Assembly (NCBI GenBank): GCA_003510345.1
Contig: DOMW01000118.1
Coordinates: 1 to 9,477, forward strand
Direction: 5' to 3'
Source of the DNA: Clostridiales bacterium
Lineage (GTDB): Bacteria > Bacillota > Clostridia > Christensenellales > Christensenellaceae
Length of the DNA stretch: 9,477 nucleotides
Shown: piece by piece, positions 1 to 6,585 of the stretch
How the letters are laid out: each line of letters begins with the position of its first letter
How positions within the stretch are numbered: the first letter of the stretch is position 1
The notes under the pieces: generated by a model
Databases searched by the model: none
What the model was told of the DNA's origin: nothing
The model's input: only the letters and a program-made list of their open reading frames with translations
Translations under genes and position numbers: made by a program

Positions 1-377
1 GGGATACCCGCGGCAAATTCCAGGCCCGAAAGGCTGTGCCGCGCGGCCTCGCCCGCGACGTCTTTCAGCGCAACGCCCGCGTCCGCCCGAATGGTATTTT
101 TGTTTACGACGATACTCCCATACGCGATTTTTACCACCGCGCTGCGTATACCCTCGTCCGAAACAAGCAGGTTGGAGCCGCGCCCCATCACGCGGAAAGG
201 AACCCCTTCATTTTGCAGCACCGCGCACACGGAAGCAAGCTCCCCAATGTTCTGCGGCAATATAAGCAAATCGGCAGGGCCGCCCGTTCGGAACGTCGTG
301 TGCCTGCTCATCGGTTCGTTTTCCAGTATAAACCTGTCCGGCAGTGCGCCGAACAATAATTTCCGGTCGATTTTCAT
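1..377 (-). CDS. murB: UDP-N-acetylenolpyruvoylglucosamine reductase, N-terminal part (cut by window edge)
   Basis: MurB is a cytoplasmic FAD enzyme that uses NADPH to reduce UDP-GlcNAc-enolpyruvate to UDP-MurNAc, the second committed step of peptidoglycan synthesis. The first 125 codons are present out of roughly 300 usual for the family. Visible hallmarks are TTFRTGGPADLL (residues 28-38), the FAD-binding GRGSNLLVSDEGI (65-77) and SGLEFAAGIP (117-126), which begins the conserved segment that continues GTVGGA in known MurB proteins. The ATG overlaps the hprK stop by four bases (ATGA), and only a weak ribosome site precedes it, which suggests translational coupling to hprK. The reading frame is intact to the window edge. 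Order hprK-murB is common in Clostridia, where rapZ, yvcK and whiA often follow; those would lie beyond base 1. Identification is by motif and is secure. Confidence 0.95.
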   Translation of the reverse strand, partial: MKIDRKLLFGALPDRFILENEPMSRHTTFRTGGPADLLILPQNIGELASVCAVLQNEGVPFRVMGRGSNLLVSDEGIRSAVVKIAYGSIVVNKNTIRADAGVALKDVAGEAARHSLSGLEFAAGI

Positions 378-1294
378 GATTGCTGTATCACGTCCATAAT
401 ATTCTGCGCCAGCCATTCGCCGCCGCCCTGCCCAATACTCTTTAAGCGGAAATTCATAGCCGCTACCTCAAGAACGATCGCCACATTGCGCCCCGGGCGG
501 ACAGGCAGCGTGATCTGCGGCACCTTCACACCCAGCAGCGTAATATATTTCTCGGCTGTGCCAATGCGGTCGATGTCCGAAATATCGCCCGGCTCGAGGT
601 GGATGGAAAGCGTGATCTCCTTTTCCCGCACAATGGAGCCCATGCCGTAGAGCACGGAAACATCGACGATGCCGATGCCGCGTATCTCCATCATATGGCG
701 GATAATATCGGGCGAACGGCCCACCAGCGTATCATCCGAAAGCTTGTGGATCTCCACCACATCGTCCGCGGCGAAACGATGGCCGCGCTTCACAAGCTCA
801 AGCGCCGTCTCGCTCTTGCCCACGCCGCTGTCGCCCGTGATGAAGATGCCCACGCCATATACGTCCATAAGCCCGCCGTGGCGCGAGATGGACGGGGCCA
901 GTATCTCATCGAGGTAAATAGAGGCCTTGTGGCTCAATTTTGTTGTCGTAAGGCCGCTCATCAGAACGGGTACGTTGTGCTTGCGCGCCGCTTCCAGGAA
1001 ATCATCCGGCGGGCTTAAGTTTCTGCCGATGAGCACACAGGGGATGGGGCTGCCGAAAAACTTATCAAGCATTTTCTTCCGCTCGTCCGGGGCCAGCGTT
1101 TGCAGGTAGGTCATCTCCACCATACCAAACAACTGCACGCGGTTCACCGCAAAGTATTCGAAAAAACCCGCCATTTGCAGCCCTGGGCGGTTCAAGTCGC
1201 TGGAATCGATCTCCGCGACTTCGCGCGAACCCATAAAGACGACGCTCAGATTCAGCGCCTTTGCCATATCGGACATTTTAATGATGCGTTTCAT
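374..1294 (-). CDS. hprK: HPr kinase/phosphorylase
   Basis: HprK phosphorylates Ser46 of the PTS protein HPr with ATP or PPi and removes that phosphate again, linking glycolytic state to carbon catabolite repression in Gram-positive bacteria. The 306-aa length matches the family. Residues 1-130 form the N-terminal domain. The catalytic C-terminal domain holds the Walker A GDSGVGKS (154-161), the acidic AADD motif (176-179), the HprK signature EIRGIGIVDV (203-212) and the C-terminal VRPGRN...EVAAMNFRLK (265-285). The preceding His139 in SRHG also fits known HprK proteins. The ATG has a good site, GGGAG, seven bases upstream. It lies 47 bp after the HAD phosphatase gene with no terminator between, so both probably share the promoter at 2178-2206, and its stop overlaps murB. 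Nothing is missing or broken. A metabolic regulator co-expressed with a cell-wall enzyme is a known arrangement. Confidence 0.97.
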   Translation of the reverse strand: MKRIIKMSDMAKALNLSVVFMGSREVAEIDSSDLNRPGLQMAGFFEYFAVNRVQLFGMVEMTYLQTLAPDERKKMLDKFFGSPIPCVLIGRNLSPPDDFLEAARKHNVPVLMSGLTTTKLSHKASIYLDEILAPSISRHGGLMDVYGVGIFITGDSGVGKSETALELVKRGHRFAADDVVEIHKLSDDTLVGRSPDIIRHMMEIRGIGIVDVSVLYGMGSIVREKEITLSIHLEPGDISDIDRIGTAEKYITLLGVKVPQITLPVRPGRNVAIVLEVAAMNFRLKSIGQGGGEWLAQNIMDVIQQS

Positions 1295-1341
1295 GTTTTT
1301 CTCCCATCCGCTATTTTAGGGAACGGCTTAAAACAGCAGGC

Positions 1342-2133
1342 CTAAAACAATATATGTTTGTCGATCGCTTTGGCGACGCCATTCTCTTCATTGCTCGCCG
1401 TAACATAATCCGCCGCTTTTAAACACTCGGGGCACGCGTTTGCCACCGCTATGCCGAGGCCCGCGTATTCGATCATACTTGCGTCGATCTGACTGTCGCC
1501 CACCGCGATGACCTGCTCCCGCTCTATCCCAAGCTTTCCCGCGATAAAAGCAAGCGAGTTTCCCTTTGAAGCATCCATACTCAGCACTTCAAGGTAGTTG
1601 CTCTGGGAAAGTAAAATCCGCACATCCGCGAATGTGGCGGCAAGCTCTTTCTGGTATTCCAATAGCCGCTCGTTTTCGTCGATCAGTATTATCTTAGCGG
1701 CGAGCAGCGGGTTACGGCTCAGAAGGCACGGGTCTTCCGCGCCGGCAAATCCGCCCATCCGCTCGTAGTCTTCGGAATAGCCGGTACGCCTTAGGTAATA
1801 GAACCCATCATCCAGATAAACCTGGAAATAAATGCCCCTGCGCTCGGCCCAGCGCATTACCTGCTCGGAAGTTGTGGGCGGGATGTAGTTCGAGTAAACG
1901 ACCTCTCCATCCGCGTTCACCGCCTGCGCCCCCGCACACGCGATTGTGTAATCATGTAACCCCAGCGCCTTATTGTACGGCGCTATGCTATGGTATATCC
2001 TCCCCGACGCAAGGACGACATGTATCCCCGCGTTTTTCATCCGTTCTATCGCGTCTTTGTTTTGGCCGGATACTCTTTTCTGCGAATCCAAAAGTGTGTC
2101 GTCCAAGTCGAGTGCGACCAGTTTGTATGCCAT
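1342..2133 (-). CDS. Cof-type HAD-superfamily hydrolase (sugar-phosphate or nucleotide phosphatase)
   Basis: This is a 263-aa cytoplasmic phosphatase of the Cof/IIB subclass of HAD hydrolases, Mg-dependent enzymes that act on sugar phosphates, nucleotides or flavin phosphates. Motif I is DLDDTLLDS (9-17), with nucleophile Asp9 and acid/base Asp11. Motif II is Ser43 in LASGR, motif III is Lys190 in DASKG, and motif IV is VGDSQIDASMI (211-221) with Asp213 and Asp217. The segment between motifs II and III is the C2 cap that sets the substrate. Motif IV reads GDSxID where many members have GDxxND, so a common Asn is replaced, while both metal-binding Asp residues are kept. The cap loop after motif II has ACAGAQ in place of the frequent NGA. 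The ATG follows AAGGA by ten bases. The gene has its own promoter and leads into hprK. The substrate cannot be read from sequence. Confidence 0.9.
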   Translation of the reverse strand: MAYKLVALDLDDTLLDSQKRVSGQNKDAIERMKNAGIHVVLASGRIYHSIAPYNKALGLHDYTIACAGAQAVNADGEVVYSNYIPPTTSEQVMRWAERRGIYFQVYLDDGFYYLRRTGYSEDYERMGGFAGAEDPCLLSRNPLLAAKIILIDENERLLEYQKELAATFADVRILLSQSNYLEVLSMDASKGNSLAFIAGKLGIEREQVIAVGDSQIDASMIEYAGLGIAVANACPECLKAADYVTASNEENGVAKAIDKHILF

Positions 2134-2177
2134 GTGTGTTATGTCCTTCTTTCTTTATGCCAATTTCCCCATGTAAT

Positions 2178-2206
2178 ATTATACCGCATAAAAACGAATT
2201 TGGGAA
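2178..2206 (-). promoter_or_regulatory. Sigma-A type promoter for the HAD-hprK-murB operon
   Basis: On the minus strand there is a perfect TATAAT (2183 down to 2178), preceded by a 17-bp spacer and a -35-like TTCCCA (2206-2201, four of six consensus bases). Transcription would start near 2171, about 37 bases before the HAD ATG. The -10 is convincing and the -35 is weak, so an activator or the upstream structured region may matter. I see no riboswitch-sized leader. Confidence 0.65.
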
Positions 2207-2312
2207 GAGAAGAGGGGATGGACATTTTGTGAGTGGAAAAAGAATTATTACAATCGACGGCGTGGATGCTGGTTCGCCGGGCGGTACAGACTTCTTAGGT
2301 TGATGGGTTCAG

Positions 2313-2339
2313 CCTTTCCCGCGCTGCGCGCGGGAAAGG
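2313..2339. repeat. Perfect 12-bp inverted repeat, GC-rich hairpin
   Basis: CCTTTCCCGCGC pairs perfectly with GCGCGGGAAAGG around a three-base TGC loop. No T-run follows on either strand, so it is not a standard rho-independent terminator. The six bases TGATGG occur on both sides of it (2301 and 2340), giving the hairpin short direct-repeat borders. Very stable as RNA or as a DNA cruciform; role unknown. Confidence 0.8.
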
Positions 2340-2379
2340 TGATGGTAAGCCGTCCGTCACGCGCGCGGGCGGTTCATCA
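2340..2379. repeat. Second hairpin, interrupted stem
   Basis: The outer stem TGATG (2340-2344) pairs with CATCA (2375-2379). The inner stem CCGTCCG (2350-2356) pairs with CGGGCGG (2366-2372) with one G-T wobble, around a CG-rich nine-base loop. It begins directly after the first hairpin, so the two would stack as neighbouring stem-loops in a transcript from either strand. No T-run follows. Confidence 0.55.
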
Positions 2380-2421
2380 GGCGCTCCGTCATGGATAGAA
2401 CAGAAAAAGCACTCCGCTATG

Positions 2422-2480
2422 AGAAAAAACGCTACCCTATAATAGAGTAATTTCATAAAATAGAAAGGCGCGTTTTTTCT
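2422..2480. terminator. 11-bp inverted repeat with T-rich 3' arm on both strands; possible bidirectional terminator
   Basis: AGAAAAAACGC (2422-2432) pairs perfectly with GCGTTTTTTCT (2470-2480). Inside the 37-base loop is a smaller imperfect hairpin, TAC-CTAT against ATAG-GTA with one A-C mismatch (2433-2449). Because the arms are A-rich and T-rich, each strand ends the stem in GCG followed by six T. For minus-strand transcription it lies about 70 bases after the P-loop ATPase stop, a sensible place to end the upstream operon. The loop is longer than in a textbook terminator and the stem is AT-rich, so this may instead be the end of a repeat element. Confidence 0.45.
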
Positions 2481-2552
2481 AATCCATTCTTCACCGCCCA
2501 CCCGCGCGCCGAACGGGGAAAAATAGAGAAAGTGGAGAGACGCCCGGTTCTT

Positions 2553-3221
2553 TCACTCCATCCATTCCAGCCGCGTATAAAAGGTAAGCTCCAGCACGTC
2601 GCCGCGGTACCCCGTTTCCTGATACGCGCGCAGCACATTCGGACTGCCCGCCGCAAACGCGACAGGGATCCCCGTTTCTTCCGTGATCTTCCCGCACATC
2701 AGTTCGCCGTAAAGCAAATCGTCCACCGTGGTCTCGCCCGCAAGGTTTGTGTTGTTTATCAGCGCATCCACCGGGAGCCGCGCGTTTTTTTGTATCTGGT
2801 CCAAAAGCACGAGTGCCTCGTCCGCCTCGCTCTGGAACGGCCGCCGCGCGTTCACCACATAATAAACTTTAAGCGCGCCGCGCACCGCTTCAAAATATTC
2901 ATGATACCTTCCGAGGGCGATCGCGCCCACAGGGTCGCCGCCCGCGTCAAAAATAGCGTAGTCGCTTTCAAAAGCGGCATGTACCTCCGCAGAAAGCGCG
3001 GGCACATCCACTGTCGTGTTCGCAAACGGCGGCGCAATCAGCTTCACGCCGTGCTCTTTCAGCATTTTCCCGCTCTCCGCGCTCCGGAAATATGGGTTCA
3101 CCACATCCATGTCACACAGCGTAGTTTGCCCTTTTTCCGCCGCCCGGAGCGCCATATTCAATGAAATCTCCGTTTTGCCGCTGCCGTAGTTGCCGGCAAA
3201 TACCATAAATCTCTTTTCCAT
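2553..3221 (-). CDS. P-loop ATPase of the MinD/ParA-like (SIMIBI) group, function unknown
   Basis: A 222-aa soluble nucleotide-binding protein. It has Walker A GNYGSGKTE (10-18), a second motif DMDVVNPYFRSAE (37-49) that resembles the switch region of MinD/Mrp-type ATPases, the Walker B-like AIFDAGGDP (89-97) and VVNARRPF (122-129) followed by INNTNL (155-160), the area where related proteins contact the base. Similar short ATPases occur in Clostridia, in my recollection sometimes near ferredoxin-dependent 2-oxoacid oxidoreductases; no such gene is here. The reading frame stays open upstream to 3290, but the ATG at 3221 is preferred because GGGAG sits five bases before it and because the family begins close to the P-loop. 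It follows cdaR after 87 bases that hold a hairpin, so expression may be partly uncoupled from cdaA-cdaR. The partner and substrate are not evident. Confidence 0.8.
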   Translation of the reverse strand: MEKRFMVFAGNYGSGKTEISLNMALRAAEKGQTTLCDMDVVNPYFRSAESGKMLKEHGVKLIAPPFANTTVDVPALSAEVHAAFESDYAIFDAGGDPVGAIALGRYHEYFEAVRGALKVYYVVNARRPFQSEADEALVLLDQIQKNARLPVDALINNTNLAGETTVDDLLYGELMCGKITEETGIPVAFAAGSPNVLRAYQETGYRGDVLELTFYTRLEWME

Positions 3222-3252
3222 CCGTTCTCCCAAACACGACGGCCTGTTTCCA

Positions 3253-3309
3253 GGTAAGTGCTGATTAAATCGTCTCGCAAATCTGCCCACGATTTGATCA
3301 GTGGTTACC
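3253..3309. repeat. 21-bp imperfect inverted repeat between cdaR and the P-loop ATPase gene
   Basis: The left arm 3253-3273 pairs with the right arm 3289-3309 at 17 of 21 positions around a 15-base loop. The best block is CTGATTAAATCGT against ACGATTTGATCAG with one G-T type difference. In the minus-strand transcript the hairpin starts right at the cdaR stop codon and ends 31 bases before the next ATG. No T-run follows, so it is more likely an mRNA-stability or processing element, or an intergenic repeat, than a terminator. Confidence 0.65.
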
Positions 3310-4571
3310 TATCGTATCGTCACCCGTATCTCCGTCACGCTCGGTTTAATCGTCACGCCAAGATCCGGTTCGTTTTCAAATTTCAACTCCAATGTGTGCA
3401 CCCCAATGGAAAGCCCCTCGAGGTCCACGACCGGGTGCAACAGCGAAGCGGAGAACTCTTCCATCTGCGCGCTCGTTCCGCTTACGGTCACATCCACCGC
3501 TTCGGGCTGGAGCGAATACGAAAGGCCTTCGGCAAGGTTTTTCACCGCGATATCCACCGCGGAATACGTGTTGTTCACCTGCTGCGGCGCGATGGTGAGC
3601 GTGACCTGCACCTCTTTGGGCTGGGCGGCGTAGACCCCCTCCGGCAGGACAATCGCCGCCTGCACGATCTGGTCGGCGGACGCGTTATCCAGCGTGATGG
3701 GCGCAAGGCTTACCGTATCCGTAGCGTCAAGCTGTTCCTGCCTGCCCGCGATCCCTACCTCCTCCGGCAACACCGTAACGTTCGTAATCTCATACCCGGG
3801 CGCCACACCCACAATACTCTCCAAAACCGTAGACACATCCACGCGCACCGTCTTTTGCGGGTAGACGGGTAATTCCACAATCACCGAATCCACGCTGGTA
3901 AACAGATTGTTATCCGCTATTTTATCGTCGCTCGTATAAAGCGCCACCGGGTACATCTCCGTCGTTGCTTCCGTTAAATCCGTCACATCGATCACGCATA
4001 CCGCCTTTGCCACCTGCTCCACATTGGAACGGGCACCCACCACTTCTATCATCGTCTTATCCGAAACAGGTTCGCCATAAAAAAGCGCCCCGTTTTTCTC
4101 GCCCTCCACGCGAATCTCAAGCGGCACTTCCCGCGCGACGACAGCTTCGATCGTCACCGCCACCTCAGATGGGTTCACCCGGACGATCGTACCCGCCGGG
4201 GTGAGCGAGCTTGCTTTCACCGGCAGCAAATATTCCCCCGGCTCGGTGATCGCGGAGAGGTCTACCTCAGCCGTGATCATTTCCTCCGTGATAAACGAAA
4301 GCTCGTTCGCGTTCGCCTCCACCGTCACCGCAACCGTACCCAAAATCTCGGAGAACGGCTGTGCGGACGTCAGCCCTTTTGCGCGCAGCGCTTCCGAAGT
4401 CGCGTACGAAACATATACGTTGCCGAATATTTTTTCTTTGGGCGGGTTCTGCTCCGCCAGCACAAAGCTCCACAGCAAAAACGCGAACACCAGCGCGCCC
4501 ACTTTCATCCCTATATTTCTGGTAAAAAGCCCCTTCACCCAGGAAAGGGCTGCAAGCAACGCTTTTTTCAT
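3309..4571 (-). CDS. cdaR: YbbR-domain protein, regulator of the diadenylate cyclase CdaA
   Basis: CdaR (YbbR) is an envelope protein that binds CdaA and modulates c-di-AMP production. This copy has 420 aa. A short basic cytoplasmic start (1-21) is followed by one membrane helix (about 22-38, ending WSFVLAEQNP) and then an extracytoplasmic part of about four YbbR beta-domains, roughly 50-145, 148-236, 238-330 and 333-420. Repeated elements such as VNPSEVAVTIE (132-142), LPEEVGIAG (268-276) and QPEAVDVTVSG (355-365) mark equivalent strands of successive domains. The ATG overlaps the cdaA stop by four bases (ATGA), the typical arrangement for this pair. In Bacillus and Staphylococcus glmM follows; here a hairpin and a P-loop ATPase gene follow instead. 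The length and domain count fit the family, and no defects are seen. Confidence 0.92.
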   Translation of the reverse strand: MKKALLAALSWVKGLFTRNIGMKVGALVFAFLLWSFVLAEQNPPKEKIFGNVYVSYATSEALRAKGLTSAQPFSEILGTVAVTVEANANELSFITEEMITAEVDLSAITEPGEYLLPVKASSLTPAGTIVRVNPSEVAVTIEAVVAREVPLEIRVEGEKNGALFYGEPVSDKTMIEVVGARSNVEQVAKAVCVIDVTDLTEATTEMYPVALYTSDDKIADNNLFTSVDSVIVELPVYPQKTVRVDVSTVLESIVGVAPGYEITNVTVLPEEVGIAGRQEQLDATDTVSLAPITLDNASADQIVQAAIVLPEGVYAAQPKEVQVTLTIAPQQVNNTYSAVDIAVKNLAEGLSYSLQPEAVDVTVSGTSAQMEEFSASLLHPVVDLEGLSIGVHTLELKFENEPDLGVTIKPSVTEIRVTIR

Positions 4572-5467
4572 TGGCCGCCGTCCTCCCTGTCTTTTTCCTC
4601 CGCTTCCTTCACTGTTTCAGGCGCATTGGCCTCCTTCGCCTCCGCCAAAAGGCCCGCTTTTCCCGCGCCGCGCTTTGCCGTGTTTCCCTCTGTCGGCAAA
4701 AACAGCTCTGTTAAAATGCTCTTCAGTGTTTTAGCGTCCAGGTAACGTTCCAAAGCGCCGTCGTGCGCAAACGAAATGGTGCCCCGTTCCTCTGAAACCA
4801 CGATCACATAGGAATCTGATATTTCCGAAACGCCCAGCGCGGCCCTGTGCCTGGTTCCAAGCTCAGAGGACAGGTGCTTGTTATCGGAAAGTGGCAAAAA
4901 ACACCCCGCCGCGATAATCCTGCCGTCCCGCACCACCATTGCCCCGTCGTGCAGCGGTGTATTGGGGTAGAATATGTTCTCGACCAGTTCATCCGAAACG
5001 GCCGCGTCAAGCAGCGTGCCCGACTCCAGCACCTCCGCGAGCCCCGTTTTCCGCTCAAACACGATAATGGCACCCACTTTGTGCTTGGCCATATTGATGA
5101 TGGCGCGCGAAAACTGCTCGACCAGCTTTTCCCCGTCCCGCACAGAAGGCGCGCCACCAAACACTTTTGCCTGCCCCAGCTTCTCAAGCGCCCGCCTGAT
5201 CTCCGGCTGGAACAGCACCACGATCAAAACGGCGCTGGCATTCAGTATCCAGGTAAAAAGCCAGGTGACTGTCACAAGATTCAAGAGTTCAAACACGCGG
5301 GCAAACAACAAAATGACGCCCAGGCCGATCAGCATCCTTAAGGCGCGCGTCTTTGCGAGCACACGGATCACAAGGTAAATGATGATCGCGACGATAATGA
5401 TATCGACGATATCCCGCCACCCAAATTGCTCCAACCCATTTTTTAACGGTTCCAGAAAATCAGTCAT
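4568..5467 (-). CDS. cdaA: Membrane diadenylate cyclase CdaA (DacA)
   Basis: CdaA joins two ATP into the second messenger c-di-AMP, which controls potassium uptake, osmolyte transport and cell-wall homeostasis in Gram-positive bacteria. The 299-aa protein starts with three membrane helices (about 20-37, 43-61 and 66-86). A short linker containing FQPEIRRALEKLG (86-98) leads to the DAC domain (about 110-258), which holds the catalytic DGA (174-176, in NTPLHDGAMV) and RHR (206-208, in GTRHRAALG) motifs. Both are intact, so the enzyme should be active. After residue 260 there is a charged Ala/Glu/Lys-rich tail of about 40 residues, longer than in many homologues and probably disordered. The ATG follows AAGGTGA by about six bases, 26 bp after the phosphatase gene. 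It shares the operon of the PAS-PP2C phosphatase and overlaps cdaR. Confidence 0.96.
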   Translation of the reverse strand: MTDFLEPLKNGLEQFGWRDIVDIIIVAIIIYLVIRVLAKTRALRMLIGLGVILLFARVFELLNLVTVTWLFTWILNASAVLIVVLFQPEIRRALEKLGQAKVFGGAPSVRDGEKLVEQFSRAIINMAKHKVGAIIVFERKTGLAEVLESGTLLDAAVSDELVENIFYPNTPLHDGAMVVRDGRIIAAGCFLPLSDNKHLSSELGTRHRAALGVSEISDSYVIVVSEERGTISFAHDGALERYLDAKTLKSILTELFLPTEGNTAKRGAGKAGLLAEAKEANAPETVKEAEEKDREDGGQ

Positions 5468-5493
5468 TTATATCACCTTTATTTATACTGCCC

Positions 5494-6585
5494 TCAGTTT
5501 TCGCGGGTGAGTAACAGCAATGTCAGGTCGTCTTCCGGCCTTGTGTGCAGTTCCCTTTTCACAGTCCCTATAAAATCCGCGCATTCAAAGTCGCTCCGGC
5601 TAAAATAGTCGTAAAGCCGGTACTGCACCCTAAGGTCGCTTTGCAGGTCCCGTATGCCGTCGGAATAAAGTAATATGCGGCCGCCGGGCACCAATTTCGC
5701 GTATTCATCCAAAAAGACCGGCTCGTCAAACCACTGCGAGATAGGCTGCGCGCTCATATAAAGCTCCCGCACATACTCGCCGTCGTACAGTATAGGCACA
5801 ACCGAAAGCCCCGCGTTGGAGTAGGCGATCGCCCCGGTCTTCACATTCAGCACCACAATAAACGCCGTAATGTAAACCGCATCCGACATGCCCAGCCCGC
5901 GGTACTCCTCCTGCACATACCGGAAGATATCCGAAGGCAGCAGCTTGCCGAGCGAACAGGCCGTGCGCACCGCGCGCGAGAAAAACACCGCCAGCATGGC
6001 CGGCATCACGCCGTGCCCTGAAACATCCGCAATGTAGAGCACCAGCTTGTTGCCAAACCGCATACAGTCGTAGATATCCCCGCCCACCGCCTCGCAGGGG
6101 AAAAACCCGGAATGAAGCTGATACCCTTCCACCACGGGCAGCACATTCTTTACCAGCGCCTGTTGAAGCTGGCGCGCCATATGCAAGTCGCGTTTCATTT
6201 TAGCGTTTTGCCGAAGCAAGTTTTGCTTGATGTTGTAGTCCAGCGTCATATCACGCGCCACCTGCACCACCGCCAGGCACTCCCCCGCGTCGTTTTTGAT
6301 AGGCGACGCGGTAATGGAAAATGTCTTACCGTTAAAATATCGCGTACGTTGGCTTGGCCTGCCAGTTTGCATTACTTCCCGCGAAATACACGTTTCGCAT
6401 TCGCCGTCCTGCCCGAAAACCTCATAGCAGCGCTGCCCCAGTGTTTTTCCATTCACACCGTGGTCATACGCGGCATTGGCCATCGCCACCCTGCCTTCTT
6501 TGGTAATAACACGAACCATGTCGCCCATCGCGTCGATGATCGACCACAGATATTCCATCTGCTGTAATTCGCCTGCAATGTCCAT
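5494..6585 (-). CDS. PAS-domain PP2C (SpoIIE-type) serine/threonine phosphatase
   Basis: A 363-aa soluble protein with a sensor and an output domain. The PAS domain covers about residues 12-114, then a helical linker of about 30 residues with heptad character (119-148, KQNLLRQNAKMKRDL) leads to a SpoIIE/RsbU-type PP2C domain (about 155-361). Metal-binding acidic residues are present: Asp170 in AVGGD, Asp187 in IADVSGHG, Asp309 in LYSDGI and Asp352/353 in EDDLTLL. Such enzymes dephosphorylate anti-sigma antagonists or similar phosphoproteins. The PAS domain carries Cys53, Cys63 and Cys66 (CYEVFGQDGECETC), a C...CxxC pattern that could bind a metal or sense redox state. ATG at 6585 overlaps the stop of the upstream gene (TGATG); a TTG one codon earlier is also possible. 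No anti-sigma or antagonist gene is near, so the target is unknown. Its place ahead of cdaA suggests envelope or stress signalling. Confidence 0.88.
   Translation of the reverse strand: MDIAGELQQMEYLWSIIDAMGDMVRVITKEGRVAMANAAYDHGVNGKTLGQRCYEVFGQDGECETCISREVMQTGRPSQRTRYFNGKTFSITASPIKNDAGECLAVVQVARDMTLDYNIKQNLLRQNAKMKRDLHMARQLQQALVKNVLPVVEGYQLHSGFFPCEAVGGDIYDCMRFGNKLVLYIADVSGHGVMPAMLAVFFSRAVRTACSLGKLLPSDIFRYVQEEYRGLGMSDAVYITAFIVVLNVKTGAIAYSNAGLSVVPILYDGEYVRELYMSAQPISQWFDEPVFLDEYAKLVPGGRILLYSDGIRDLQSDLRVQYRLYDYFSRSDFECADFIGTVKRELHTRPEDDLTLLLLTREN

Larger units (their letters stand above)
2207..2552. repeat. Structured gene-free segment with three tandem dyads, possibly a dispersed intergenic element
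   Basis: Between the P-loop ATPase gene and the HAD promoter there is no convincing gene. The stretch carries three separate inverted repeats between 2313 and 2480, described individually. Base composition shifts along it: purine-rich at 2207-2250, very GC-rich at 2310-2395, AT-rich at 2400-2480 and mixed after that. Short open frames exist on both strands (for example 2229-2303 plus and 2295-2501 minus), but none has a protein-like pattern, and frames open on both strands in a GC-rich dyad region are expected by chance. Candidate identities are a dispersed palindromic repeat unit, a remnant of a small non-autonomous mobile element, or a structured RNA. I see no clear target-site duplication and cannot test copy number from one window. 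Confidence 0.45.

Noticed and set aside
599..1018. Long plus-strand open frame opposite hprK, and similar plus-strand frames opposite cdaA, cdaR and the ATPase gene.
   Set aside because: These are antisense shadows of well-supported genes. They show Arg/His-rich composition without motifs or ribosome sites.
2229..2303. A 24-codon plus-strand frame from GTG with a purine-rich site before it, whose product begins SGKRIITIDGVDAGSPGG and resembles the start of thymidylate or cytidylate kinases.
   Set aside because: The similarity stops after about 12 residues, the P-loop GSGKGT is not formed, and the frame ends in the first hairpin. It could be a kinase gene fragment, but chance resemblance inside a structured repeat is as likely.
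2313..2339. Reading the perfect GC hairpin as a rho-independent terminator.
   Set aside because: No T-run follows on either strand.
2295..2501. A 68-codon minus-strand frame between the P-loop ATPase and HAD genes.
   Set aside because: It spans all three dyads, has no suitable ribosome site and shows no domain pattern. Open frames across GC-rich palindromes arise by chance on both strands.
3222..3290. Upstream extension of the P-loop ATPase frame to 3290.
   Set aside because: The extra 23 residues are encoded by the hairpin spacer and have no ribosome site, while GGGAG sits five bases before the ATG at 3221.
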